From positions 620,001-684,000 of the forward strand of contig NZ_LR594675.1 in assembly GCF_901827205.1 (NCBI RefSeq): 64,000 nucleotides of DNA. Reading direction: 5' to 3'. The notes beneath the pieces are model-generated. The model made no database searches, was not told the origin of the DNA, and saw only the letters and a list, made by a program, of their open reading frames with translations. This document shows positions 17,138 to 27,618 of this stretch, piece by piece. Source of the DNA: Variovorax sp. PBS-H4. GTDB taxonomy: Bacteria; Pseudomonadota; Gammaproteobacteria; Burkholderiales; Burkholderiaceae_C. Each line of letters opens with the position of its first letter. Position 1 is the stretch's first letter. The translations under genes were made by a program, and so were the position numbers.

Positions 17138-17503
17138 ATGGCACGTATTGCTGGCATCAACATTCCGCCGCACAAGCACGCTGAAATCGGCCTGACCGCC
17201 ATCTTCGGCATCGGTCGCACCCGCGCTCGCAAGATCTGCGAAGCGAGCGGCATCGAGTATTCGAAGAAGATCAAGGATCTGACTGACGCCGATCTCGAGA
17301 AGATCCGCGATCAGATCGCGCTCTTCACCATCGAAGGTGACCTGCGCCGCGAAACGACGATGAACATCAAGCGCTTGATGGACATCGGTTGCTACCGCGG
17401 CTTTCGTCACCGTCGCGGCTTGCCGATGCGCGGCCAGCGCACGCGCACCAATGCCCGCACCCGGAAGGGTCCGCGCAAGGCCGCGCAGTCCCTGAAGAAG
17501 TAA
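17138..17503 (+). CDS. rpsM: 30S ribosomal protein S13
   Basis: 121 residues beginning MARIAGINIPPHKHAEIGLT, with the helix-hairpin-helix-type block FGIGRTRARKICEASGI and the basic tail RGQRTRTNARTRKGPRKAA. S13 sits in the head of the small subunit and contacts the P-site tRNA and L5. First of the classical alpha-operon genes, 12 bp before rpsK. Nothing unusual is seen. Confidence 0.98.
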   Translation: MARIAGINIPPHKHAEIGLTAIFGIGRTRARKICEASGIEYSKKIKDLTDADLEKIRDQIALFTIEGDLRRETTMNIKRLMDIGCYRGFRHRRGLPMRGQRTRTNARTRKGPRKAAQSLKK

Positions 17504-17515
17504 GGATAGACAAGC

Positions 17516-17920
17516 ATGGCTAAAGCTCCTGCCAACAACGCCGCACAGCGCGTTCGCAAGAAGGTCCGCAAAAACGTAGCGGATGGCATCGCGCATGTGC
17601 ACGCGTCGTTCAACAACACAATCATTACGATTACCGATCGCCAGGGCAACGCACTGTCGTGGGCGTCGTCGGGTGGTCAAGGCTTCAAAGGGTCGCGGAA
17701 ATCGACGCCCTTTGCCGCGCAGGTTGCTTCGGAAGTCGCCGGGCGCGCTGCGGTGGAACAGGGCATCAAGAACCTCGACGTCGAGATCAAGGGTCCCGGC
17801 CCGGGTCGCGAGTCTTCGGTGCGCGCGCTTGCCGCACTGGGCATCCGTATCAACTCGATTGCTGATGTAACGCCGGTTCCTCACAACGGTTGCCGTCCGC
17901 AAAAGCGCCGTCGCATCTGA
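17516..17920 (+). CDS. rpsK: 30S ribosomal protein S11
   Basis: 134 residues with ADGIAHVHASFNNTIITITDRQGN and the C-terminal DVTPVPHNGCRPQKRRRI, both typical of S11, part of the platform that holds the mRNA Shine-Dalgarno helix. It follows rpsM by 12 bp. A 134-bp gap then precedes rpsD, with no gene visible in it. Confidence 0.98.
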   Translation: MAKAPANNAAQRVRKKVRKNVADGIAHVHASFNNTIITITDRQGNALSWASSGGQGFKGSRKSTPFAAQVASEVAGRAAVEQGIKNLDVEIKGPGPGRESSVRALAALGIRINSIADVTPVPHNGCRPQKRRRI

Positions 17921-18054
17921 CGCGAGGCGTTCGGCGCAGCCAGCTCCCGGGCCGGCTGCTCGTTTGTTTTTGTTTTACACCAAGCCCACCGCCATCGGCA
18001 CGCCGCTGATGGCTCCCGCAAATTTATGCGGCAGATGACCCAAAGGAAGATCAA

Positions 18055-18678
18055 GTGGCACGCTACCTCGGCCCCAAGGCCAAACTCTCCCGCCGCGAAG
18101 GCACCGACCTGTTCCTGAAAAGCGCCCGTCGCTCCATCCAGGACAAGGCCAAGTTCGACTCCAAGCCCGGCCAGCATGGCCGCACATCAGGCCAGCGCAC
18201 CTCCGACTTCGGTCTGCAGCTTCGGGAGAAGCAGAAGGTCAAGCGCATGTACGGCGTGCTTGAGAAGCAGTTTCGGCGTTACTTCGAAGAAGCCGATCGC
18301 CGCCGCGGCAACACTGGCGCCAACCTGCTGTTCCTGCTCGAGTCGCGACTGGACAACGTGGTCTATCGCATGGGCTTTGGCTCCACGCGCGCAGAGGCAC
18401 GTCAGCTGGTCTCGCACAAGGCGATCACGGTGAACGGCCAGTCGGTCAACATCCCCTCGTACTTGGTCAAGACGGGGGACGTGATTGCGGTGCGCGACAA
18501 GTCGAAGAAGCAAAACCGCATCGTTGAGGCACTGCAGCTTGCCCAGCAGGTCGGCATTCCGGCCTGGGTCGAAGTGAACGTCGACAAGGCCGAAGGCACC
18601 TTCAAGAAGGTGCCCGATCGCGACGAATTCGGTGCCGACATCAACGAATCGCTGATCGTCGAGTTGTATTCGAGGTAG
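18055..18678 (+). CDS. rpsD: 30S ribosomal protein S4
   Basis: 207 residues from a GTG start (18055): MARYLGPKAKLSRREGTDLF. The S4 RNA-binding domain is visible at about residues 95-160 (LESRLDNVVYRMGFGSTRAEARQLVSHKAITVNG). S4 starts small-subunit assembly and in enterobacteria represses its own operon by binding the leader before rpsM; no test of that is possible here. AGGAAGATCAA precedes the GTG. 128 bp separate it from rpoA. Confidence 0.98.
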   Translation: MARYLGPKAKLSRREGTDLFLKSARRSIQDKAKFDSKPGQHGRTSGQRTSDFGLQLREKQKVKRMYGVLEKQFRRYFEEADRRRGNTGANLLFLLESRLDNVVYRMGFGSTRAEARQLVSHKAITVNGQSVNIPSYLVKTGDVIAVRDKSKKQNRIVEALQLAQQVGIPAWVEVNVDKAEGTFKKVPDRDEFGADINESLIVELYSR

Positions 18679-18806
18679 CAGGCGATAACGTGCCGCCTTT
18701 CAGCGGCCCGAATTTTTGATTCTTGTTCCCTGTCGCGGATAGCGCGGCCGGGCACTTCACCAGCCTTACCGGTGTAACGAGCCGGGGGTATTGAGAGGAA
18801 GTCTGC

Positions 18807-19796
18807 ATGCAAACCACCCTGTTGAAACCCAAGACCATTCAGGTCGAGCAACTGGCCGCCAACAAGGCGAAGGTCACGCTCGAGCCCTTCGAGCGCGGCT
18901 ACGGTCACACGCTCGGCAACGCGCTGCGCCGGGTACTGTTGTCTTCGATGGTGGGTTACTCCGCCACCGAGGTGACGATCGCCGGTGTGCTGCATGAGTA
19001 CTCGTCGATCGATGGCGTGCAGGAAGACGTTGTCAACATCCTGCTGAACCTCAAGGGCGTGGTGTTCAAGCTCCACAACCGCGACGAGGTGACGTTGAGC
19101 CTGCGCAAGGACGGCGAAGGTGCTGTCACCGCCTCGGACATTCAGACGCCACATGACGTGGAGATCATCAACCCCGACCACGTGATCGCGCATCTGTCCC
19201 AGGGCGGCAAGCTCGACATGCAGATCAAGGTGGAGAAGGGCCGTGGCTATGTGCCCGGCACCATGCGCCGCTATGCGGACGAACCGACCAAGTCGATCGG
19301 CCGCATCGTGCTCGACGCCTCCTTTTCCCCGGTCAAGCGCGTGAGCTACACCGTCGAGAGCGCCCGCGTCGAGCAGCGCACCGACTTGGACAAGCTGCTG
19401 ATCGAGATCGAGACCAATGGTGCGATCACTGCTGAAGACGCAGTTCGCGCCTCAGCGAAGATCTTGGTTGAGCAACTGGCAGTGTTCGCCCAACTGGAGG
19501 GTGGTGAACTCGCCGCATTCGATCAGCCCGCGCCGCGCAGTGCTCAGCAGTTCGATCCGATTCTGCTGCGCCCGGTCGACGAGCTTGAGTTGACGGTGCG
19601 ATCGGCGAACTGTCTGAAGGCCGAAAACATCTACTACATCGGTGACCTGATCCAGCGTACCGAGAATGAGCTACTAAAAACCCCTAACCTGGGTCGCAAG
19701 TCGCTCAACGAAATCAAGGAAGTGCTCGCCTCCCGCGGGCTGACCTTGGGCATGAAGCTTGAGAGCTGGCCACCGGCCGGTCTGGACAAGCGATAA
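18807..19796 (+). CDS. rpoA: RNA polymerase subunit alpha
   Basis: 329 residues with the N-terminal dimerisation domain (FERGYGHTLGNALRRVLLSSM) and the C-terminal domain (LLRPVDELELTVRSANCLKAENIYYIGDLIQRTE) that binds promoter UP elements and activators. The length is normal for the family. TTGAGAGGAAG precedes the ATG. The 128-bp gap before it contains a small GC-rich stem, GCCGC/GCGGC near 18690-18705, followed by AATTTTTGATT, which could attenuate transcription between rpsD and rpoA. Confidence 0.98.
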   Translation: MQTTLLKPKTIQVEQLAANKAKVTLEPFERGYGHTLGNALRRVLLSSMVGYSATEVTIAGVLHEYSSIDGVQEDVVNILLNLKGVVFKLHNRDEVTLSLRKDGEGAVTASDIQTPHDVEIINPDHVIAHLSQGGKLDMQIKVEKGRGYVPGTMRRYADEPTKSIGRIVLDASFSPVKRVSYTVESARVEQRTDLDKLLIEIETNGAITAEDAVRASAKILVEQLAVFAQLEGGELAAFDQPAPRSAQQFDPILLRPVDELELTVRSANCLKAENIYYIGDLIQRTENELLKTPNLGRKSLNEIKEVLASRGLTLGMKLESWPPAGLDKR

Positions 19797-19901
19797 GCCA
19801 CAAATGCGAGGTTGCCGCGCGCGGTGGACCTTGCTTTCTCCTCCGCGAAGCGCTTGCAGTACCTGATACGGCTGCGAGTCTTATAAAGAAAGGAACTCAC
19901 C

Positions 19902-20303
19902 ATGCGTCACGGACACGGACTCCGAAAACTCAACCGCACGAGCTCGCACCGCTTGGCGATGCTGCAGAACATGATGAACTCGCTGATCGAGCACGAGGTC
20001 ATCAAAACCACGGTCCCGAAGGCCAAGGAACTGCGTCGCGTCATCGAGCCGATGATCACCTTGGCCAAGAAGCCGACAGTTGCCAACAAGCGCTTGGCAT
20101 TCGATCGCCTGCGCGACCGCGACAGCGTGGTCAAGCTGTTCGGCGAGCTCGGGCCGCGCTATCAGGCTCGTCCCGGTGGCTACACACGCATCCTGAAGAT
20201 GGGCTTCCGTGTAGGGGATAACGCCCCCATGGCCTTGGTTGAACTGGTCGACCGCCCTGAAATTGCCGATGCACCTGCTGACGAGCAAACCGGCGAAGAA
20301 TAA
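19902..20303 (+). CDS. rplQ: 50S ribosomal protein L17
   Basis: 133 residues starting MRHGHGLRKLNRTSSHRLAM, typical L17, with the GGYTRILKMGFRVGDNAPMALVELV block. The C-terminal extension (DRPEIADAPADEQTGEE) is acidic and variable in the family. AAAGGAAC precedes the ATG. It is the last protein gene of the supercluster; the stop codon lies two bases before the -10 box of the following tRNA gene. Confidence 0.98.
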   Translation: MRHGHGLRKLNRTSSHRLAMLQNMMNSLIEHEVIKTTVPKAKELRRVIEPMITLAKKPTVANKRLAFDRLRDRDSVVKLFGELGPRYQARPGGYTRILKMGFRVGDNAPMALVELVDRPEIADAPADEQTGEE

Positions 20304-20305
20304 GT

Positions 20306-20311
20306 TATAAT
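20306..20311 (+). promoter_or_regulatory. -10 box of the initiator tRNA gene
   Basis: A perfect TATAAT lies two bases after the rplQ stop and ten bases before the mature tRNA 5' end, so transcription would start within a few bases of the tRNA. No good -35 hexamer is seen at the expected distance inside the rplQ coding end; the closest matches are poor. The tRNA may therefore be read both from its own start and by readthrough from the alpha operon. Confidence 0.5.
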
Positions 20312-20321
20312 TTTAGTCTGC

Positions 20322-20398
<77 letters not shown>

Positions 20399-20430
20399 AA
20401 TTTTTACGGGAGTAGCTACTCGTAATTTGC

Positions 20431-20460
20431 AAAATGCCCACTTTTAAGTGGGCATTTTTG
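20431..20460 (+). terminator. Rho-independent terminator after tRNA-fMet
   Basis: A perfect inverted repeat, AAAATGCCCACTT and AAGTGGGCATTTT with a TT loop, followed by a T-rich run (TTTTTGTTTTT). It lies 33 bp after the tRNA CCA and would close both tRNA and ribosomal transcription. Because the arms are A/T-flanked it may also work in reverse. The remaining stretch to 20618 holds no gene I can see, only a weak GCCGAC/GTCGGC stem at 20475-20496. Confidence 0.9.
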
Positions 20461-20618
20461 TTTTTGCAGAGGAGCCGACAGTATTCGCCGTCGGCAACCA
20501 GAACTGGACTACGCAGACGAGCGCGGCGGCTGAGCTAAGCGCCTAGGTCGCCAGAACTTCGTGGCGCACGCGCTGAGAACGACGCCGCTTGTTAGCTTGT
20601 TGATGCCGCAGTCCAGAC

Positions 20619-21014
20619 TCAATCCGGAATAACGGCCGTGACTTCGATTTCTATCTTGGCCTTAGCTTCCACGAGCGCTGCGACTTGAACGCAGGTCATC
20701 GCCGGAAAGTTCCTCCCCATCGCGTCGCGATAGACCGGCCCCAATTCGGCCAAACGCCGGTTGTACTCGTCCCGATCGGTCACATACCAGGTCATCCGCA
20801 CCATGTGCTCCGGGCCAGCGCCGCCAGCACGCAGGATCTCTGCGATGTTGCGCAACGCCTGGCCGGCCTGCTCGATGAAGTCGTCGGAGACGAATTGCTG
20901 CTGGGCATTCCAGCCTACCTGTCCGCCGACGAAGATCATCGTGCCACGCGCGGCGACGCCGTTCGCATAGCCCTTGGGAGGGGCCCAGCCGGGCGGTTGC
21001 AAAAGTTTGTTCAT
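20619..21014 (-). CDS. RidA/YjgF family enamine/imine deaminase
   Basis: 131 residues starting MNKLLQPPGWAPPKGYANGV; the family block GTMIFVGGQVGWNAQQQFV and the C-terminal VQVAALVEAKAKIEIEVTAVIP are clear. RidA proteins hydrolyse reactive enamines or imines to ketones and ammonia. It is the last gene of the operon; its ATG overlaps the ligase stop by four bases (ATGA). In that setting it could speed loss of the amino group from a 2-aminobenzoyl-CoA derived intermediate; this role is inferred from family chemistry and context. The longer frame to 21242 lies inside the ligase gene and is rejected. Confidence 0.9.
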   Translation of the reverse strand: MNKLLQPPGWAPPKGYANGVAARGTMIFVGGQVGWNAQQQFVSDDFIEQAGQALRNIAEILRAGGAGPEHMVRMTWYVTDRDEYNRRLAELGPVYRDAMGRNFPAMTCVQVAALVEAKAKIEIEVTAVIPD

Positions 21015-22627
21015 GGTGTCATCTGCCTCAGTTTGAATCGTTGGAGCTTTCCAGTTTCGGTGCGCGGCAATCCGCCAACGAACTCGATCTCCCGTGGGTA
21101 TTTGAATGGCGCAATGGTCGCTTTGACGTGGTCCTGGAGCGCCTTGACCAGCGCCGCATCGCCGGCATGGCCGGGTTTGAGTACGCAGAAGGCCTTGACG
21201 ATCATCCCGCGTTCCTCGTCGGGTTTGCCGATCACGCCGCATTCTGCGACGGCCGGGTGCTTGAGCAGCGCATCCTCGACCTCCGGCCCGCCCACGTTGT
21301 AGCCAGCCGTGATGATCATGTCGTCCGCGCGCGACTGGTAAAAAAAGTAGCCGTCCTCATCCTGCACGAAGGCGTCGCCCGGATAGTTCCAGCCCTTCTT
21401 TACGTAGTCGGTCTGACGCGGATCGTCGAGGTACCGGCAGCCGACGGGGCCGATCAGCGCCAGCTTGCCGACCATGCCGCGCGGCACCTCGTTTCCCTCA
21501 TCATCGACCACCTTGGCAGTAAAGCCCGGCACCGCCTTGCCCACTGCACCGCGCCGGACCTGGTCCCCGGCTGCCGAGATGTAGATGTGGAACACCTCTG
21601 TGCCGCCGATGCCATCCAGCATCTCGATCCCCGTTGCCTCTTTCCACAGCTGGCGCGTCGCATCCGGAAGCGCCTCCCCGGCGCTCACGCTGATACGCAG
21701 CGACGGAATGCCCAAGGCTTTGGCAAAGGGTGCCATCTGCCGATAGAAGGTAGGCGCGGTGTAGCAGATCGTGGCGCCTGTGTCGCGGATGGTCTTGACC
21801 ATGCCCTCCGGCGTGTACGGGCCGTCGTTGAAATAGACCGAGGCGCCTGCCCACATCGGGAAGACCAACAGCCCGCCGAGCCCGAAGGTGAAGGCCAGGG
21901 GCGGCGACCCCAGCACGATGTCTTCGCTGCACGCCCGCAGCACGTGACGCGGCCAGGTCTCACACATCGCGAGCACGTCGCGGTGCGTGGTCACAGGCGC
22001 CTTCGGCTTGCCTGTCGTCCCTGAAGTGAAAGCCAGCAACGCGATGTCGTCGGCGGCTGTGGGACAGGCCTCGAACACTCCGTTCTTGGCGGCTGCGCGC
22101 ATCTCCAGCGAGCCCTGCATCTCGGGGTGATTGAAGGGGATCACCGTTTCGAGTACGGGATGGGCCTGCTGCGCGGCCTGGATCTCAGCCAGCAAGCGGC
22201 CGTCACACAGGGCTACGGTGGGCCGCGCTTTCTCGATGATGTCACCCAGTTCCTTGGCACGCAGCAACGGCATGGTGGCGACCGCGATCAAGCCCGCCTT
22301 CACGACAGCCAGCCAGCACAGTGCCATCGCAATCGAATTGCCGCCGCGCAGCAGCACGCGGTTGCCGGGCACCAGGCCGAGGTCTTCCACCAGCACCTGC
22401 GCAATGCGATTCACCTCCGTGGCGGCCCCTGCATAGCTCAGCGTGCAGCCCTGCGAGCGCAGCATCGGCCGGTGGGCCCATGGCTTTGAAGCGGCCTTGT
22501 CCAGCAGTTCCTCGACCAAATTCAATTGATCGGGCAGCTGCAACTCCGGCAGGTCGTAGCGAAACATGGGCAACTGCTCCGCCGGCGGCAGCCGGTCGTG
22601 AACGAAGCGATCGACTTGTGCGCTCAC
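21011..22627 (-). CDS. 2-aminobenzoate-CoA ligase-like aryl-CoA synthetase
   Basis: 538-residue ANL-superfamily ligase that makes an aryl-CoA from an aromatic acid, ATP and CoA. The AMP-binding loop FTSGTTGKPKAPVTTHRD and the C-terminal catalytic Lys in TGKLQRFKL are present, with LxDGIGGTEVFHIY in the middle. The N-terminus VSAQVDRFVHDRLPP, from a GTG at 22627, resembles 2-aminobenzoate- and benzoate-CoA ligases. That GTG overlaps the dehydrogenase stop (GTGA), and the gene's own stop overlaps the ridA ATG. Its operon partner, the fused monooxygenase/reductase, points to 2-aminobenzoate as substrate, but related aryl acids cannot be excluded from sequence. Confidence 0.88.
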   Translation of the reverse strand: MSAQVDRFVHDRLPPAEQLPMFRYDLPELQLPDQLNLVEELLDKAASKPWAHRPMLRSQGCTLSYAGAATEVNRIAQVLVEDLGLVPGNRVLLRGGNSIAMALCWLAVVKAGLIAVATMPLLRAKELGDIIEKARPTVALCDGRLLAEIQAAQQAHPVLETVIPFNHPEMQGSLEMRAAAKNGVFEACPTAADDIALLAFTSGTTGKPKAPVTTHRDVLAMCETWPRHVLRACSEDIVLGSPPLAFTFGLGGLLVFPMWAGASVYFNDGPYTPEGMVKTIRDTGATICYTAPTFYRQMAPFAKALGIPSLRISVSAGEALPDATRQLWKEATGIEMLDGIGGTEVFHIYISAAGDQVRRGAVGKAVPGFTAKVVDDEGNEVPRGMVGKLALIGPVGCRYLDDPRQTDYVKKGWNYPGDAFVQDEDGYFFYQSRADDMIITAGYNVGGPEVEDALLKHPAVAECGVIGKPDEERGMIVKAFCVLKPGHAGDAALVKALQDHVKATIAPFKYPREIEFVGGLPRTETGKLQRFKLRQMTP

Positions 22628-23820
22628 GACATGCTCCGCAACACGGCCTTGCCGATGATCAGCTGCTGGACCTCCGTCGCGCCTTCGTAGATCCGAAGGG
22701 AGCGTATGTCGCGGTACAGGCTCTCGACCTTGGTGCCCACCTTGACACCCAGCCCGCCGTGCATCTGAAGCGCCATGTCGATCACGCGGCTCGCGTTCTC
22801 GGTCGCGCACATCTTGGCCATCGCGGCAGCCGCCGTGATGTCGCCGGCCGGCGGTGCGCCGCGGCGCTCGCTGTCGTCGCGCATCCACGCCGCGCGGTAG
22901 GTCAGCAGCGCGGCGCCGTCGATCAGCGCGGCCATTTCCCCGAGCTTGGCCTGCGTGAGCTGGAAGTCCGCCAGCGTCTGTCCGAACATGCGGCGGCCGC
23001 TCGCATGCCGCACGGCTTCTGCCAGCGCGCGGCGCGCCATGCCGAGCGCCGCCCCGGCGACCGACGCACGGAAGATGTCGAGCGTGCGCATGGCGAGCTT
23101 GAAGCCGCCGTTCAGCTCGCCCAGCTGTGCCTCGCGCGGGACCGAACAGCCCTCGAAGCGCAGCGTGGCCAGCGGATGCGGCGCCATGACGTCGATATGC
23201 GCCGAGGTGTCGAGCCCCGGCGTGCTCGCGTCGACGACGAAAGCCGTGATGCCCCGCGAACCTGCCGATGGATCGGTCTTGGCGAACACGCAGTAAAAAT
23301 CGGCGATGCCACCGTTACTGATCCATGTCTTCTGGCCATCGAGGCGCCAGCCCTGCGGTGTGGCAACCGCCTGCATCGCCATCGCACCTACATCCGAGCC
23401 GGCCTCGGGCTCGCTGAGGGCGAAGGCCGCGATCTTGTCGCCGCGCGCTACGGCGCCAAGGTAGTCGCGCTGCTGCGCGGCGCTGCCGGCCAGCGTGATC
23501 GCGCCGCTCCCCAGGCCTTGCATCGCGAAGGCGAAATCGGCCAGTGGGGAATGGAAGGCCAGCGTCTCGCGCAGCAGCACCAAGGCGCGCGAGTCCAGGC
23601 GCTCCAGCGCGCCGCCCGATGCGGCCGGCACGCAATAGCGCAGCCAGCCGCCCTCGCCGAGGCGTTTCACCCAGTCGCGGCAGGCGGCGCGGTCGTCGCG
23701 CTCGTCCACCGATTGCGCCGCCGCCCAAGGCAGCAGCTCGCGTGACAACGCGCGGTGCGCGTCGTCGAAAAAGGGCAGCGCCAGATGCGCTGTGGAGGGG
23801 GGCGTCGCGGATGCAGCCAT
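22624..23820 (-). CDS. Acyl-CoA dehydrogenase family protein
   Basis: 398-residue flavoprotein of the acyl-CoA dehydrogenase fold. Visible blocks are FALSEPEAGSDVGAM (FAD/substrate loop), KTWISNGGIADFYCVFAKTD, and the C-terminal QMHGGLGVKVGTKVESLYRDIRSLRIYEGATEVQ, where the Glu of YEGATEV lies near the catalytic base region in several subfamilies. It is the fourth gene of the operon, 4 bp after the hydratase gene and overlapping the ligase by 4 bp. Together with the hydratase it could carry out beta-oxidation-like steps on the reduced ring or ring-opened CoA thioester. Confidence 0.93.
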   Translation of the reverse strand: MAASATPPSTAHLALPFFDDAHRALSRELLPWAAAQSVDERDDRAACRDWVKRLGEGGWLRYCVPAASGGALERLDSRALVLLRETLAFHSPLADFAFAMQGLGSGAITLAGSAAQQRDYLGAVARGDKIAAFALSEPEAGSDVGAMAMQAVATPQGWRLDGQKTWISNGGIADFYCVFAKTDPSAGSRGITAFVVDASTPGLDTSAHIDVMAPHPLATLRFEGCSVPREAQLGELNGGFKLAMRTLDIFRASVAGAALGMARRALAEAVRHASGRRMFGQTLADFQLTQAKLGEMAALIDGAALLTYRAAWMRDDSERRGAPPAGDITAAAAMAKMCATENASRVIDMALQMHGGLGVKVGTKVESLYRDIRSLRIYEGATEVQQLIIGKAVLRSMS

Positions 23821-23824
23821 CGCT

Positions 23825-24679
23825 TCAATCTCCGCCGAACGCCGGCTTGCGCTTGGCCGCGAAGGCCTCGAAGGCGCGCTTGAAGTCCTCGGTCTGCATG
23901 CAGATCGCCTGTGCCTGGGCTTCGGCCTCGATGGCTTGGTCGATGGTCATGGCCCATTCTTGGGACAGCATGGTCTTGGTCATCCCGTGCGCGAAACTCG
24001 GCCCTTCGGCCAGCTTGCGTGCCATGCCGGTAGCGGCGGACAGGAGCCCATCGCTTTCGTGCAATGCATTGAAAAAGCCCCAGGCCAAGCCCTCCTGCGC
24101 CGTCATTGCGCGGCCGGTGAACAGCAGCTCCGAGGCACGGCCCTGGCCGATCACCCGCGGCAGCAACGCGCAGGCGCCCATGTCGGCGCCGGCCAGCCCG
24201 ACGCGTGTGAACAGGAAGGCTGTATTCGTGGATGGCGTGCCGTAGCGCAAGTCGCAGGCGAGCGCGATCATCGCGCCGGCGCCCGCACACACGCCATCGA
24301 TGGCGCCCACGATCGGCTGCGGGCAGTGGCGCATCGCCTTCACCAGGTCGCCCGTCATGCGCGTGAACTCCAGCAGCTCCGGCATGCGCATCTTGGTCAG
24401 CGGACCGATGATTTCATGGACGTCTCCGCCCGAGCAGAAATTGCCGCCGGCGCCGGTCACCACGATCACTTTGACATCGGTGGCAAAGTTAAGGGCACGG
24501 AACAGGTCACGCAGCTCGGCATAGGAATCGAAGGTCAGCGGATTCTTGCGTTCCGGCCGGTTCAAGGTGATGGTGCCGACACCGGCCTCGAAAGCCCAGC
24601 TGAAGTGCTCCGCCCGATAGGCGGATTTGGGTTCGAATTGCGCATGCATGGGATTGCCTGCGCCGATGTAGTGCTTCAT
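23825..24679 (-). CDS. Enoyl-CoA hydratase/isomerase family protein
   Basis: 284-residue crotonase-fold protein. The oxyanion-hole segments GAGGNFCSGGDVHEI and DGVCAGAGAMIALACDLRYG are clear. Crotonases hydrate, isomerise or cleave CoA thioesters; the exact reaction is not readable here. The start MKHYIGAGNPMHAQFEP at 24679 overlaps the marR stop (ATGA), supporting it over longer frames. In the operon it is a candidate for hydration or ring cleavage downstream of the non-aromatic ring intermediate made by the monooxygenase/reductase. Confidence 0.92.
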   Translation of the reverse strand: MKHYIGAGNPMHAQFEPKSAYRAEHFSWAFEAGVGTITLNRPERKNPLTFDSYAELRDLFRALNFATDVKVIVVTGAGGNFCSGGDVHEIIGPLTKMRMPELLEFTRMTGDLVKAMRHCPQPIVGAIDGVCAGAGAMIALACDLRYGTPSTNTAFLFTRVGLAGADMGACALLPRVIGQGRASELLFTGRAMTAQEGLAWGFFNALHESDGLLSAATGMARKLAEGPSFAHGMTKTMLSQEWAMTIDQAIEAEAQAQAICMQTEDFKRAFEAFAAKRKPAFGGD

Positions 24680-25152
24680 AGGGCCTCCGCCAGTTGCTGA
24701 TGGGAATGCTGCTTGACCTTGCCGAGCAGCTTGTGCAGTTGCGCGATTTCCTTGGCATTGAGCGCCGCGAAAGCGTCCACGACCCACGCCTCGTGCTGCT
24801 GTGCCATGTCGTTGAAGAGCCGTCGGCCGCGCGCCGTGAGGCGCACGCGCCAGGCGCGGCGGTCCCCCTCCACATCCACGCGTTCGACCAGCCCCTCGGC
24901 CACCAGTTGGTCGGTGATGCCGGTGACGTTGCCGCCGGTGACCATCATCCGGCGCGACAGCTCGTTCATCTTGAGCCCGTCGGGTGCGCGTTCCAGCTGC
25001 GACATCAGGTCGAAGCGGGGGAGGGTGGTGCCGAACTGTTCGCGCAGCTCGTTGCGCACCTGTTTCTCGATCAGCTGCGTGCAGGTCAGGAGGCGGAGCC
25101 ACAGCCGCAGCTCCTCGGGATGCTCGCTGTGGGCGCGTGCTTCGAGGTCCAT
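24676..25152 (-). CDS. MarR family transcriptional regulator
   Basis: 158-residue winged-helix regulator. Helices around LPRFDLMSQLERAPDGLKMNELSRRMMVTGGNVTGITDQLVAEGLVERVDVEGDRRAWRVRLTARG match the MarR DNA-binding core. MarR proteins usually repress until they bind an aromatic ligand or its CoA thioester. It is the second gene of the operon, 2 bp after the monooxygenase/reductase and overlapping the hydratase start by 4 bp, so it would be co-expressed and probably autoregulated. A 20-bp palindrome at 27525-27544, overlapping the operon promoter, is its likely operator. Confidence 0.93.
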   Translation of the reverse strand: MDLEARAHSEHPEELRLWLRLLTCTQLIEKQVRNELREQFGTTLPRFDLMSQLERAPDGLKMNELSRRMMVTGGNVTGITDQLVAEGLVERVDVEGDRRAWRVRLTARGRRLFNDMAQQHEAWVVDAFAALNAKEIAQLHKLLGKVKQHSHQQLAEAL

Positions 25153-25154
25153 GC

Positions 25155-27518
<2,364 letters not shown>

Positions 27519-27524
27519 GGATCA

Positions 27525-27554
27525 ATAGTTTAGACCTAAACAATATGATGTCAA
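27525..27554 (-). promoter_or_regulatory. Promoter with overlapping MarR-type operator
   Basis: Read on the minus strand, a perfect TTGACA (27554-27549) is followed after 16 bp by TAAACT (27532-27527, 4 of 6 to consensus). Across the spacer and -10 lies ATAGTTTAGACCTAAACAAT (27525-27544, given as + strand), a near-perfect palindrome with GTTTAG/CTAAAC arms around AC. A repressor bound there would block polymerase. The expected start point lies only a few bases before the ATG at 27518. Assignment to the operon's own MarR protein is inference. Confidence 0.6.
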
Positions 27555-27618
27555 CTCCAGGAAGGGCTTTCCCTGAGGGTCGGTTGACGAGTCAGCGCGC
27601 GCTGGCAAGAATCGCTCC

